Assembly (NCBI GenBank): GCA_016288005.1
Contig: JAEEXY010000005.1
Span: 21,298-85,297, forward strand
Origin: Lachnospiraceae bacterium
GTDB taxonomy: Bacteria > Bacillota > Clostridia > Lachnospirales > Lachnospiraceae
Reading direction: 5' to 3'
DNA: 64,000 bases
This document shows positions 1-12,334 of this stretch, piece after piece (positions within the stretch are counted from its first letter, which is position 1; every line of letters starts with the position of its first letter). The notes under the pieces are model-generated. The model made no database searches and had not been told where the DNA came from. It worked only from the letters and a program-made list of their open reading frames with translations. The position numbers and the translations under genes were made by a program.

Positions 1-631
1 GAACCTCACGGGCGACGCGAACGATTACTTCGGAAAGGGTCTTTCGGGCGGAAAACTGACCGTTCAGGCACCGAAGGAAGCCAAATACGATCCTTCGGAG
101 AACATCATGGTCGGCAATGTGGCTCTGTACGGCGCGACCTCCGGACAGGCTTACATCGCGGGAATGGCGGGCGAGCGCTTCGCCATCAGAAATTCCGGCG
201 CTGTGGCTGTGGTTGAGGGCGTCGGTGAACACGGCTGCGAATACATGACAGGCGGATGCGTGGTAATCCTCGGACCTACCGGAAAGAACTTCGCGGCAGG
301 CATGAGCGGCGGCGTGGCTTACGTGCTCGACATGGACAACAGGCTGTACAGGAACCTGAACAAGCAGCTCGTCAACATGGAGACCGTTGAGCACAAGGCC
401 GACCTCGACGAGCTGAAGCGCCTGATCACGGCACATGTCGAGAATACGGGTTCGGCGAAGGGAAAAAAGATACTCGATGATTTTGACAGGTATGTATCGC
501 ATTTTAAGAAGATCATACCCGTGGACTATAAGGAAATGCTGAGACTGATCGCGAAGGCCGAGGAAGAGGGAATGGATCCCGAAGCCGCGAAGATCGAAGC
601 ATTCAGGACGTTTGTCGGCGAAAAGGCTTAA
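1..631 (+). CDS. gltB: Glutamate synthase large subunit, C-terminal part (GXGXG domain); 5' end outside window
   Basis: Frame open from window start; GKGLSGGKL...GNVALYGATSG...GEHGCEYMTGG motifs; followed by gltD. Confidence 0.9.
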   Translation, partial: NLTGDANDYFGKGLSGGKLTVQAPKEAKYDPSENIMVGNVALYGATSGQAYIAGMAGERFAIRNSGAVAVVEGVGEHGCEYMTGGCVVILGPTGKNFAAGMSGGVAYVLDMDNRLYRNLNKQLVNMETVEHKADLDELKRLITAHVENTGSAKGKKILDDFDRYVSHFKKIIPVDYKEMLRLIAKAEEEGMDPEAAKIEAFRTFVGEKA

Positions 632-649
632 TTAACGAAGGAGAAGACA

Positions 650-2134
650 ATGGGAAAGACAACCGGTTTTCTTGAATATGAGAGAAGAGAAGGGAAGGTC
701 AGGGAAGAAGCGGAACGCGTGCAGGATTTCAAAGAGTTCCACGAGAGGCTTCCTCTCTCGGAGCAGCAGATCCAGGCGTGCAGATGTATGAACTGCGGCG
801 TTCCTTTCTGCCAGGCGGGCGCTATGCTCGCCGGGATGGCTTCGGGATGCCCGCTGCATAACCTTGTTCCTGAGATAAACGAACTGGTCTATCGCGGAAG
901 GATGGCTGAGGCATTCAGAAGGCTTTCCGTCACGCATCCGTTCCCCGAGTTTACCTGCAGGGTCTGCCCCGCGCTGTGCGAAGCGGCCTGCACCTGCGGA
1001 TACGAGGGCGAGGCTGTTTCGACGAAGGAAAACGAGAAAGCCGTTATCGAGTATGCTTTTGAGCACGGTCTCGTTTCGGACGGTGAGCCCGCGGTCAGAA
1101 CCGGAAAGAGAGTGGCGATAGTCGGAAGCGGACCTTCCGGACTTGCTGCTGCGAAGGAGCTTAACCGCAGAGGTCATCTCGTAACCGTTTACGAGCGCCG
1201 CGACCGTATAGGCGGACTGCTGCGCTACGGCATCCCGAACATGAAGCTTGACAAATCGGTGATCGACCGCAGAATAGAACTTATGGAAAGGGCAGGGATC
1301 AGTTTTGTGATCAACACCGACATCGGTAAGGACATTCCCGCGTCGAAGCTTGTCAGCGAATACGATGCTGTCGTACTTGCGTGCGGAGCATCTAATCCCA
1401 GGGACATCAAGGTTCCGGGACGCGATGCGAAGGGCATACGCTTTGCGGTGGATTTCCTTTCCGAGGTTACGAAGAGCCTGCTTGATACGGGCTTTGCGAA
1501 GTTCCCGACAGAGCTTGCGAAAGGTAAGCATGTGATCGTCATCGGCGGCGGAGATACGGGCAACGACTGCGTTGGAACGAGCATCAGACTCGGCGCGAAG
1601 AGCGTTACCCAGCTCGAGATGATGCCCGAGCCTCCGGCAAAGAGACTTCCTTCGAATTCCTGGCCCGAGTGGCCCAGAGTCCTCAAGACCGATTACGGCC
1701 AGGAGGAGGCTATCTGGAAGTTCGGTTCGGACCCCCGCATTTACCGGACTACCGTCAAGGAATTCATTAAAGATAAAAAGGGTAATGTGAAGGCTGCGGT
1801 GCTGATCTCGCTCGAACCGAAAAAGGACCCCGCTACCGGACGCATGAACATGGTTCCGATCGAGGGCAGCGAAAAAGAGGTACCCGCGGATCTCGTGCTG
1901 ATCGCGGCAGGTTTCCTCGGCAGTGAGAAATACGTGACGGACGATTTCGGAGTGGAGCTTGACGGCAGGACCAATGTCAGGACCGCACCCGGCGAACATG
2001 CGACATCGCGCGCTAAGGTTTATGTCACGGGAGATATGCATCGCGGACAGTCGCTGGTCGTATGGGCGCTTTCCGAAGGCGTGGGCGTCGCGAAACAGGT
2101 CGACAGGGACCTGATGGGGTATACGAATCTGTAA
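650..2134 (+). CDS. gltD: Glutamate synthase small subunit
   Basis: Cys-rich N-terminus CRCMNCGVPFC, FAD motif GSGPSGLAAA, NAD(P) motif; RBS ggagaag upstream. Confidence 0.93.
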   Translation: MGKTTGFLEYERREGKVREEAERVQDFKEFHERLPLSEQQIQACRCMNCGVPFCQAGAMLAGMASGCPLHNLVPEINELVYRGRMAEAFRRLSVTHPFPEFTCRVCPALCEAACTCGYEGEAVSTKENEKAVIEYAFEHGLVSDGEPAVRTGKRVAIVGSGPSGLAAAKELNRRGHLVTVYERRDRIGGLLRYGIPNMKLDKSVIDRRIELMERAGISFVINTDIGKDIPASKLVSEYDAVVLACGASNPRDIKVPGRDAKGIRFAVDFLSEVTKSLLDTGFAKFPTELAKGKHVIVIGGGDTGNDCVGTSIRLGAKSVTQLEMMPEPPAKRLPSNSWPEWPRVLKTDYGQEEAIWKFGSDPRIYRTTVKEFIKDKKGNVKAAVLISLEPKKDPATGRMNMVPIEGSEKEVPADLVLIAAGFLGSEKYVTDDFGVELDGRTNVRTAPGEHATSRAKVYVTGDMHRGQSLVVWALSEGVGVAKQVDRDLMGYTNL

Positions 2135-2153
2135 TAAAGGAGTTAGGCTTAAA

Positions 2154-5002
<2,849 letters not shown>

Positions 5003-5008
5003 AACAGG

Positions 5009-5851
5009 ATGAAAAGAGAAGAAATCAACATACGTGATCCCTTCGTGCTTGTGCACGAAGGGAAATACTATCTCTACGGTACGAGAGGAAACGAGTGCTG
5101 GGGAAAGGGGACCGGGCTCGATGTGTATGTGAGCACGGATCTCGAGGAATTTGACGGTCCGTTCGTCTGCTTTGCGCCTCCCGCGGATTTCTGGTCGGAT
5201 ATGAATTACTGGGCGCCCGAGGTGCATAAATATGAGGGAAGCTTTTATATGTTCGCCTCATTCAAGGCCGAAGGAGTGTGCAGGGGAACGCAGATACTGA
5301 AGGCGGACAGTCCCTTAGGGCCGTTCGTGCCTCACTCCGACGGACCCGTAACTCCCCGTGACTGGGAGTGCCTCGACGGAACGCTCTATATCGAGACAGC
5401 CGAGGATAACAAACCCTACATGATATTCTGCCACGAATGGGTCCAGGTAAAGGACGGCGAGATCTGTGCTGTGGAGCTTACGCGTGACCTGAAAAAAGCG
5501 GTCGGGGAGCCGAAACTCCTTTTCCGCGCGTCCGAGGCACCGTGGATCAAAACGATACGCGACGGCGCATATGTGACCGACGGTCCGTTCGTTTACAGGA
5601 ACGATGACGGCAGGATCACGATGCTCTGGTCGAGCTTCGGCGAGGAAGGCTATACGCTGGCGCTCGCGCACAGTGAAAGCAATACCGTGCACGGACCCTG
5701 GAAGCAGGAGCCCGAACTGCTCTTTTCGAAGAACGGCGGACACGGGATGCTGTTCAAGTCAATTGAAGGCAAATTGATGGTGTCATTACATTCTCCCAAC
5801 GTCAATTTAGATGAAAAACCGGTCTTTTTCGAAGTAAAATGCAGTATTTGA
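5009..5851 (+). CDS. Glycoside hydrolase family 43-like protein
   Basis: Five-blade propeller signatures RDPFVLVHEGKYYLYGT, WAPEVHKYEGSFYMFAS, DGPFVYRNDDGR. Confidence 0.8.
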   Translation: MKREEINIRDPFVLVHEGKYYLYGTRGNECWGKGTGLDVYVSTDLEEFDGPFVCFAPPADFWSDMNYWAPEVHKYEGSFYMFASFKAEGVCRGTQILKADSPLGPFVPHSDGPVTPRDWECLDGTLYIETAEDNKPYMIFCHEWVQVKDGEICAVELTRDLKKAVGEPKLLFRASEAPWIKTIRDGAYVTDGPFVYRNDDGRITMLWSSFGEEGYTLALAHSESNTVHGPWKQEPELLFSKNGGHGMLFKSIEGKLMVSLHSPNVNLDEKPVFFEVKCSI

Positions 5852-5874
5852 CAGACCGTATAAGTTAAATTAAT

Positions 5875-5896
5875 GGGCGGCTCCGGCCGCCCTTTT
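5875..5896 (+). terminator. Rho-independent terminator after GH43
   Basis: gggcggctccggccgccctttt hairpin plus T tract. Confidence 0.8.
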
Positions 5897-5965
5897 GTTA
5901 TGCAAGTAAAAATAAGTTGAAAACAATGAATTTCGAAGTGATTTTTGTTTGTTTTTCGATAAATA

Positions 5966-5995
5966 TTGACTTGAAAACCGCCCTAAGTCTATACT
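5966..5995 (+). promoter_or_regulatory. SigA-like promoter for sugar ABC operon
   Basis: TTGACT-N18-TATACT, 55 nt upstream of the start codon. Confidence 0.6.
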
Positions 5996-6049
5996 GTGAT
6001 TACCGTGAAGGTAACAACAAGAAACATCACAGAGAAGGGAGACTTATTT

Positions 6050-7417
6050 ATGAGAATCAAGCGGTTTTTAGCTGTCCTTCTGGCACTGGCCATGGTACTC
6101 GGCACCGCAGCCTGCGCAAAGACTGCGGACGACAGCGACAGCAAAGTAACACAGGGGGCGGACAACAATGCGGCATCGACCGGAAATGACAAGACAGACA
6201 ATTCCGGCAGCGCATCAAATGAGCCTGTTAAGCTCAGAATGGCATGGTGGGGTTCACAGACCAGACATGACAGAACCATCGCCGTTATCGAGCTTTATGA
6301 AAAGCTTCATCCCAATGTAGACATCGAGTACGAGCCCATGGATTTCGACGGCTATTTCAACAAGCTGGCAACACTTGTGGCTTCGAACGAGGTTTGGGAT
6401 ATCTTCCAGCTCGGCAGCAACTTCCCCACTTACCAGAGCAAGATCTATACCTTAAACGGATTCATCGCTGACGGAACGATCGACGTATCCGGTACGACAG
6501 ACGCATTCTTAAGGATCGCGGCCGATGAGAAGGGCAATCAGGTTGGACTCTGCAGCGGCGTTAATACTTACGGTATCGCTTACGATCCCGCTCTTTTCGC
6601 CAAGGCAGGCGTAGCTGAGCCTACTGAGAACTGGACATGGGCAGACTACAAACAGGCATGCCTTACCATCCATGAAAAGCTCGGCATCTACGGTTCATCC
6701 AAGTTTGATGACTGGCAGGCAGGCGCTTCCATGGGCGTAAACCAGGAAGGCTTCGGCATCGGATTCTTCAACAAGACAAACGACAACCTCGGCTTCAGCG
6801 ATTACAAGATGCTCACCGATTACATGCAGATGAGAGCGGATCTTGTTGACGCAGGCGCATATCCGGATCCCGGCGCATGCCAGGAGATCAGCGATATCGA
6901 GAACGACTTCGTTGTATCGGGCGAAGCAGCCATGACATGGGTTGCATCGAACCAGTTCGTATCACTTTGCACTGCTGCCGGCAGAGAGCTCAAGCTCATC
7001 AATCCTCCCCGCAAGACCGCTAACGGCCCTGCAGGCGTATCGATCCAGTCATCGCAGATGCTCTGCGTATCTTCGGATTCGAAGTATCCCGCTGAGGCAG
7101 CAAAGTTCATCGAGTTCTTCCAGAGCAACATCGAAGCAAACCAGATCCTGCTCGCTGAGCGCGGTATCCCTACATTCACCGCTGTACGTGAGGCACTCGC
7201 AGGCAATCTGACAGACGTTGAGAAGGCAGTTTACGCTTACGTTGACGTTGTAGGCGCTTTCGATACCGGCGGAGAGACCGTAAATCCTTCGAGCCCCGCA
7301 TGCACCGATACCATCAAGGAGCAGTACAACTACTACCTCAACAAGGTTATCTACAAAGAAATGACTGCTGATGAGGCTGCAAAGGCACTCTACGATTTCG
7401 CGGCATCCCAGTTCTGA
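6050..7417 (+). CDS. Sugar ABC transporter substrate-binding lipoprotein
   Basis: Lipobox LGTAAC after MRIKRFLAVLLALAMV; SBP family 1 architecture; permeases follow; RBS agaaggga. Confidence 0.9.
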   Translation: MRIKRFLAVLLALAMVLGTAACAKTADDSDSKVTQGADNNAASTGNDKTDNSGSASNEPVKLRMAWWGSQTRHDRTIAVIELYEKLHPNVDIEYEPMDFDGYFNKLATLVASNEVWDIFQLGSNFPTYQSKIYTLNGFIADGTIDVSGTTDAFLRIAADEKGNQVGLCSGVNTYGIAYDPALFAKAGVAEPTENWTWADYKQACLTIHEKLGIYGSSKFDDWQAGASMGVNQEGFGIGFFNKTNDNLGFSDYKMLTDYMQMRADLVDAGAYPDPGACQEISDIENDFVVSGEAAMTWVASNQFVSLCTAAGRELKLINPPRKTANGPAGVSIQSSQMLCVSSDSKYPAEAAKFIEFFQSNIEANQILLAERGIPTFTAVREALAGNLTDVEKAVYAYVDVVGAFDTGGETVNPSSPACTDTIKEQYNYYLNKVIYKEMTADEAAKALYDFAASQF

Positions 7418-7444
7418 TCATAGTCTTTTCACTTTTTCATAAAA

Positions 7445-7480
7445 GCCCCGGCGATGCCCGCAAAAAGGCATTTCCGGGGC
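7445..7480 (+). promoter_or_regulatory. Intercistronic hairpin between SBP and permease genes
   Basis: gccccggcgatgcc...ggcatttccggggc without following T tract. Confidence 0.55.
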
Positions 7481-7505
7481 GATTCCCCCAAGGAGCGTCT
7501 TTTAA

Positions 7506-8435
7506 ATGAACATTGCAAGCAAAGCCACGGACAAAAGCGGCAGAACCCCCTGGAATAAGTTTGTCTACAATACGAACACGGTGGGCTATGTTTTCGCGTC
7601 GCCTTTTATCATAGGATTCCTGATCTTTACGATCATTCCGATGATCAGTTCGCTGTACTATTCGTGCACGAACTACAATCTTATCGAAAAGGAAGAATGG
7701 ATCGGGCTTTCAAACTATATTTACCTCTTCCGTGATCCCAGATTCCTGAATTCCATAAAGGTCACGCTGCAGTATGTATTTCTTTCGGTACCGACCAAGC
7801 TCGCTTTTGCGCTGTTCATCGCTTTCCTGCTGACGAGACCGAGCAAGATGGTCAGTTTTTACCGTTCTCTCTACTACCTGCCTTCGCTGATCGGCGGAAG
7901 CGTGGCGGTAGCGCTCGTGTGGAAGGAGCTCTTTGCGAGAAAAGGACTGATCAACACAAATCTGGCGGCACTCGGACTGAAGACCGTCAACTGGTTCGGC
8001 GGCATGTCTACGGCAAAATGGCCTATCATCCTGATGACCGCATGGCAGTTCGGCTCTTCGATGCTGATATTCGCGGCGGGATTAAAAGAGATCCCGGGCA
8101 GTTACTATGAGGCTGCCAAGATCGACGGAGCGAACGGCTGGAAGATATTCTGGAAGATCACGATGCCGTGCCTGTCACCCGTTATCCTGTTCAACCTGAT
8201 CATGCAGCTGATCTCGAGCTTCATGGTTTTCACGCAGGCATTCGTCATCACGGCCGGCGGACCGAACGATGCGACCATGTATTATGCGCTCTATGTTTAC
8301 AAACAGGGTATACAAAGCAGAAATATGGGCTATGCAAGCGCGATGAGCTGGGTTATGCTGTTAATAATGGGTGTGATCACGGCTATCGTATTCAAAACTT
8401 CCAAGCATTGGGTTTTCAACGAATCTGAAGGTTAA
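7506..8435 (+). CDS. Carbohydrate ABC transporter permease (MalF/UgpA-like)
   Basis: EAA loop YYEAAKIDGANGWKIFWKITMPCLSPV, multiple TM segments. Confidence 0.92.
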   Translation: MNIASKATDKSGRTPWNKFVYNTNTVGYVFASPFIIGFLIFTIIPMISSLYYSCTNYNLIEKEEWIGLSNYIYLFRDPRFLNSIKVTLQYVFLSVPTKLAFALFIAFLLTRPSKMVSFYRSLYYLPSLIGGSVAVALVWKELFARKGLINTNLAALGLKTVNWFGGMSTAKWPIILMTAWQFGSSMLIFAAGLKEIPGSYYEAAKIDGANGWKIFWKITMPCLSPVILFNLIMQLISSFMVFTQAFVITAGGPNDATMYYALYVYKQGIQSRNMGYASAMSWVMLLIMGVITAIVFKTSKHWVFNESEG

Positions 8436-8443
8436 GGTGGAAT

Positions 8444-9286
8444 ATGAAAGCTAAGAGAATTATATCTACAACGTTCTATCACATATTCATCCTCGGCCTC
8501 GGACTGCTGATGATCTACCCCGTGCTCTGGATGATATCGGGCTCGCTAAAAAACAATCCCGAGATTTTGAGCGGCTCGCTGAACCTGGTGCCTCCCGCAT
8601 GGAGATGGGATAATTTCTCGCGCGGCTGGTCAGGCTTCGGACATGTTACATTTACAACGTATTTTAAAAATTCGATCATCATAACGGTGATCGCAACGCT
8701 GGGCACGGTACTGAGCTCTTCATGCATCGCGTACGCTCTCGCCAGGGTAAAGTTCCGCGGGAGCAAGATCATATTCACGATCATGATCGCAACGATGCTG
8801 CTGCCCGGACAGGTGGTAATGATACCCCAGTATCTGATCTACAACAGGATCGGATGGGTCGGAACGGTACTTCCCCTGATCGTTCCGCACTTTTTCGGAG
8901 CTGCGTTCTTCATTTACATGATGATGCAGTTCATGGCCGGCATCCCGAAGGAGCTCGACGAAGCCGCGATCATCGACGGCTGCAGTAAATACACGGTATT
9001 TACGAGAGTTGTGTTCCCGCTCCTTAAGCCCGCTCTCATTTCCACGATCATCATTCAGTTCTACTGGAAATGGGACGATTACATGGGGCCGATGCTGTAC
9101 CTTGGCAAACCCGAATCCTACACCGTATCGATCGCGGTCAAGCTTTTCGCGGATGCTACGAGCACTACGGATTACGGCGCGATGTTTGCCATGTCGACTT
9201 TGTCAATGATACCTGTTTTCCTGATATTCCTGTTCTTTAACAGGTACCTGGTGGACGGTATAAGTACCAGTGGATTAAAAGGATAA
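8444..9286 (+). CDS. Carbohydrate ABC transporter permease (MalG/UgpE-like)
   Basis: EAA loop ELDEAAIIDGCSKYTVFTRVVFPLLKP, multiple TM segments. Confidence 0.92.
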   Translation: MKAKRIISTTFYHIFILGLGLLMIYPVLWMISGSLKNNPEILSGSLNLVPPAWRWDNFSRGWSGFGHVTFTTYFKNSIIITVIATLGTVLSSSCIAYALARVKFRGSKIIFTIMIATMLLPGQVVMIPQYLIYNRIGWVGTVLPLIVPHFFGAAFFIYMMMQFMAGIPKELDEAAIIDGCSKYTVFTRVVFPLLKPALISTIIIQFYWKWDDYMGPMLYLGKPESYTVSIAVKLFADATSTTDYGAMFAMSTLSMIPVFLIFLFFNRYLVDGISTSGLKG

Positions 9287-9289
9287 TTT

Positions 9290-11338
9290 ATGATTCATCG
9301 TGAACTGCTGATAAGACATTTTAATCCTACCCTGAAAGAACGCGATCTTCGCTCCCCGCTTACGGTGGGGAACGGGGATTTCGCGTTTACTGCGGATATA
9401 ACCGGACTGCAGACCTTCGCGGATGATCATTCCGCGGGCGGCGCTCCGCTGCTTACCATGGCATCGGCTTTCTGGCATACCGCGCCCGACGGGGACGGAC
9501 ATTTTGCGGCAGACACGGATATAACTTATACGGATTATGAGCGCCCCGACAGGATGGTAAGATATCCCACGGAGTGCAAAAAGGGTGAAGAAGAAAGTTA
9601 TGACCGGTTACGGCAGAACCCTCACAGATACAATCTTGTGAGGCTCTCCCTGCTGCTCGACGGCAGGAAGGTCAGACCGGATGAAATAAATGCGGTGCGG
9701 CAGGAACTGGACCTGTATACGGGTGTATTAAGGAGCTGTTTTAAGCTCGAAGGCAGGGAAGTAAGCATCGAGACGGCGGTCGGAGACGGGCTGAGCCTGG
9801 GTGTTTCGATCGAGGCGAGACTGTTAAAGGACAGGCTCTCGGTGCTCGCGGAGTTCCCTTACGCGTCGCCTGAGCGTGACGGCGGTGTGTTTGACAGGCC
9901 CGAAGCGCATACGACCGAAGTTTTATCATTTGAGACAACAAAGGGGCACTCGAAGATGTGCCTTAAAAGAAACATGGACCGCGATGTGTACGGAGTATGC
10001 ATATCCGGCCAGACGGGTATAAAAGAGGCGGGAGACCATTCATTCACACTCTCCGCCGCGGAAAGTGCAGGTGCCGCGTACTGGTTTAGCATGAGCTTTG
10101 CGGCAGAGGGGCTCGAGCCCGCGGAATACAGCTTCAGACAGATCAGGGAGGCTTCGGGGAAGCGCTTCTATCTGTTCTGGAACAGAGGCGCCATGATCGA
10201 TGTCCTCGAGTCCGCGGACAAGAGAGCCGAAGAGCTCGAAAGAAGACTGATACTCTCTATGTATCTGACCTTCGTACAGTGCACCGCAACGCTCCCGCCT
10301 CAGGAAACCGGCCTTACCTGCAACAGCTGGTACGGCAAATTCCATCTCGAGATGCACCCGCTGCATACCGCATGGCTCGCGCTGTACGGCAGGGGAGACC
10401 TGCTCGAGAAGTCACTGGATTTTTATGTGCAAAATCTTCGGGAAGCGGTGGAACTGGCGCGTTCAAACGGGTTTGACGGAGCCAGATGGCCCAAAATGAC
10501 CGGACCCGACGCCGCAAACTCGCCCTCGGTGATCGCGCCGCTCCTTATCTGGCAGCAGCCGCACATCATCTATATGCTCGGACTCTTAAGAGCCGCGCGC
10601 TATTCGGAAAAGAGATGCGAGGTAGCTGTTGAGGATGAGCGTACATTCCTCGAAAGATACAGAGAGGTCATAGAAAAGACCGCCGATTTCATGGCGGATT
10701 ATGCGCTGTATGATGAGGCGGACGGGCATTATCATCTGCCCGCGCCCATGTATTCGGTGCAGGAAAAGGGTGATCCGAAGGTTATAAACGACGCGCCGTT
10801 TGAACTGGGGTACTGGCGATTCGGGCTGAAGCTCGCGTATGATATGCTCTCACCGATATCCGCGGTGAAGGAGAAATGGCTCGAAGTATCGGAAAAAATG
10901 GCCGCGCCGGAGATAAAGGACGGCCTGCTCCCCGCGTACAGGGGCTGCGATGACACGTTTACGGCTCTCAATATCGACCATCCCTCGATGGTATTTGCAG
11001 AAGCGCTGTTCGATACCGATACCGACAGGTCAGTCCTGCGCGCGACGCTCGGCAGGATAGAAGAGGCGTGGGACTTCGATTCGCTTTGGGGCTGGGATTT
11101 CGCGGTGCTCGCGATGGCTTACGCGAGGCTCGGGATGTACGGAAAAGCCTTCGATATGCTGCTGCGCGTGACCGGCAAAAACTCATATGCGGCCAGCGGC
11201 AACAACTATCAGGCTGACAGGCGCGACCTGCCGCTGTATCTGCCCGGGAACGGCGCGCTGCTGCTCGCGATGACAGCCATGCGCAATGCGCCCGGATGGT
11301 ACATAGAGACCGAAGGGATCATGGAGTATCCGTTTTGA
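9290..11338 (+). CDS. Putative (alpha/alpha)6-barrel glycosidase, family not assigned
   Basis: WYGKFHLEMHPLHTAWLALYGR, DGARWPKMTG and alternating helical segments as in GH65/GH95-type hairpin glycosidases; in a glycan operon. Confidence 0.6.
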   Translation: MIHRELLIRHFNPTLKERDLRSPLTVGNGDFAFTADITGLQTFADDHSAGGAPLLTMASAFWHTAPDGDGHFAADTDITYTDYERPDRMVRYPTECKKGEEESYDRLRQNPHRYNLVRLSLLLDGRKVRPDEINAVRQELDLYTGVLRSCFKLEGREVSIETAVGDGLSLGVSIEARLLKDRLSVLAEFPYASPERDGGVFDRPEAHTTEVLSFETTKGHSKMCLKRNMDRDVYGVCISGQTGIKEAGDHSFTLSAAESAGAAYWFSMSFAAEGLEPAEYSFRQIREASGKRFYLFWNRGAMIDVLESADKRAEELERRLILSMYLTFVQCTATLPPQETGLTCNSWYGKFHLEMHPLHTAWLALYGRGDLLEKSLDFYVQNLREAVELARSNGFDGARWPKMTGPDAANSPSVIAPLLIWQQPHIIYMLGLLRAARYSEKRCEVAVEDERTFLERYREVIEKTADFMADYALYDEADGHYHLPAPMYSVQEKGDPKVINDAPFELGYWRFGLKLAYDMLSPISAVKEKWLEVSEKMAAPEIKDGLLPAYRGCDDTFTALNIDHPSMVFAEALFDTDTDRSVLRATLGRIEEAWDFDSLWGWDFAVLAMAYARLGMYGKAFDMLLRVTGKNSYAASGNNYQADRRDLPLYLPGNGALLLAMTAMRNAPGWYIETEGIMEYPF

Positions 11339-12212
11339 CAAGTGAGGTGCGGCGCTTCATGCGGTGCTTGTACTCGCTGCGGTATTTCAGCGGAGTGATC
11401 TCCCTGTAGGTCTTGAAGACTTTTTCAAAATAGGTCAGGCTCTCATAGCCGCATTCCGACGCGATATCGGTTACGGACATGTCGGTCGAGGAGAGCAGCT
11501 CCTGAGCCTTCTGTATGCGGTGCACATTGATGTATTCGTTGATCGTAAAGCCGGTGATCTCCTTAAAGATACGGCTGAGATAACATTTGTTGACGAAGAA
11601 GGTGTCCGCGACGCTCTCGAGAGATAACGGGCTCGTGCAGTTGGTGGCGATGTATTTGGCCACATCGTCGACCTTCTGGTGCTTGGGATTCTTCGGCAAT
11701 GATGAATGGGTGCTCTGCCCGTCCTCCGCGTGACGGTGAGCGAATATCAGCAGAGACGCCAGCCTGTTCATAACGGCCAACCTGTAGCCCGGCTTTTTAT
11801 GGTGGATCTCGGACTGGATGCCGAGGAGCAGGTTCTCCACATGATTGCGCTCGCGCTCATCGAACTCCATGATGCCCTGATGCTTTTCGAAGAAGGCTTC
11901 GAGGCTCAGATCACCGAAGAACGAATAGAAGCTGCCGAAGGGCTCGCCCGCGAACTCTATGAGGATGCGGTCGTGATAGGGACCCGAAGCCAGACCGGTC
12001 TTGTGGATGACATTTTTGTTGATGAATACCATGGTGCCCTTGCCGATAAGGTAGGTATTCTGCCCGATAAAGTACAGGCGCTTGCCTTCGAGCAGATAAT
12101 ATATTTCATATTCATCGTGAAAATGTTTTGTCGGCATGGTATACTCATAATCGCGGATGACGCGGTCGATCGTGATGCCGTCGGTGGTCTCTTCAAAAAC
12201 TGTCTGGCGCAT
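11319..12212 (-). CDS. AraC-family transcriptional regulator
   Basis: N-terminal cupin (HFHDEYEIYYLLEGK) and C-terminal double HTH (SLESVADTFFVNKCYLSRIFKEITG...VTDIASECGYESLTYFEKVFKTYREITPLKYR); start taken at MRQTVFEE. Confidence 0.92.
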   Translation of the reverse strand: MRQTVFEETTDGITIDRVIRDYEYTMPTKHFHDEYEIYYLLEGKRLYFIGQNTYLIGKGTMVFINKNVIHKTGLASGPYHDRILIEFAGEPFGSFYSFFGDLSLEAFFEKHQGIMEFDERERNHVENLLLGIQSEIHHKKPGYRLAVMNRLASLLIFAHRHAEDGQSTHSSLPKNPKHQKVDDVAKYIATNCTSPLSLESVADTFFVNKCYLSRIFKEITGFTINEYINVHRIQKAQELLSSTDMSVTDIASECGYESLTYFEKVFKTYREITPLKYRSEYKHRMKRRTSLVKTDTP

Positions 12213-12334
12213 GTGATACCTCAATAAGTAAATTATGATTGAAAATGAATAGAATAACCAAATAAAGTATAAGAAAATTATACTGCGGTTGGGATATAAT
12301 GTAAACAAATAACAGAACGGAGAAAGACAAAAAC

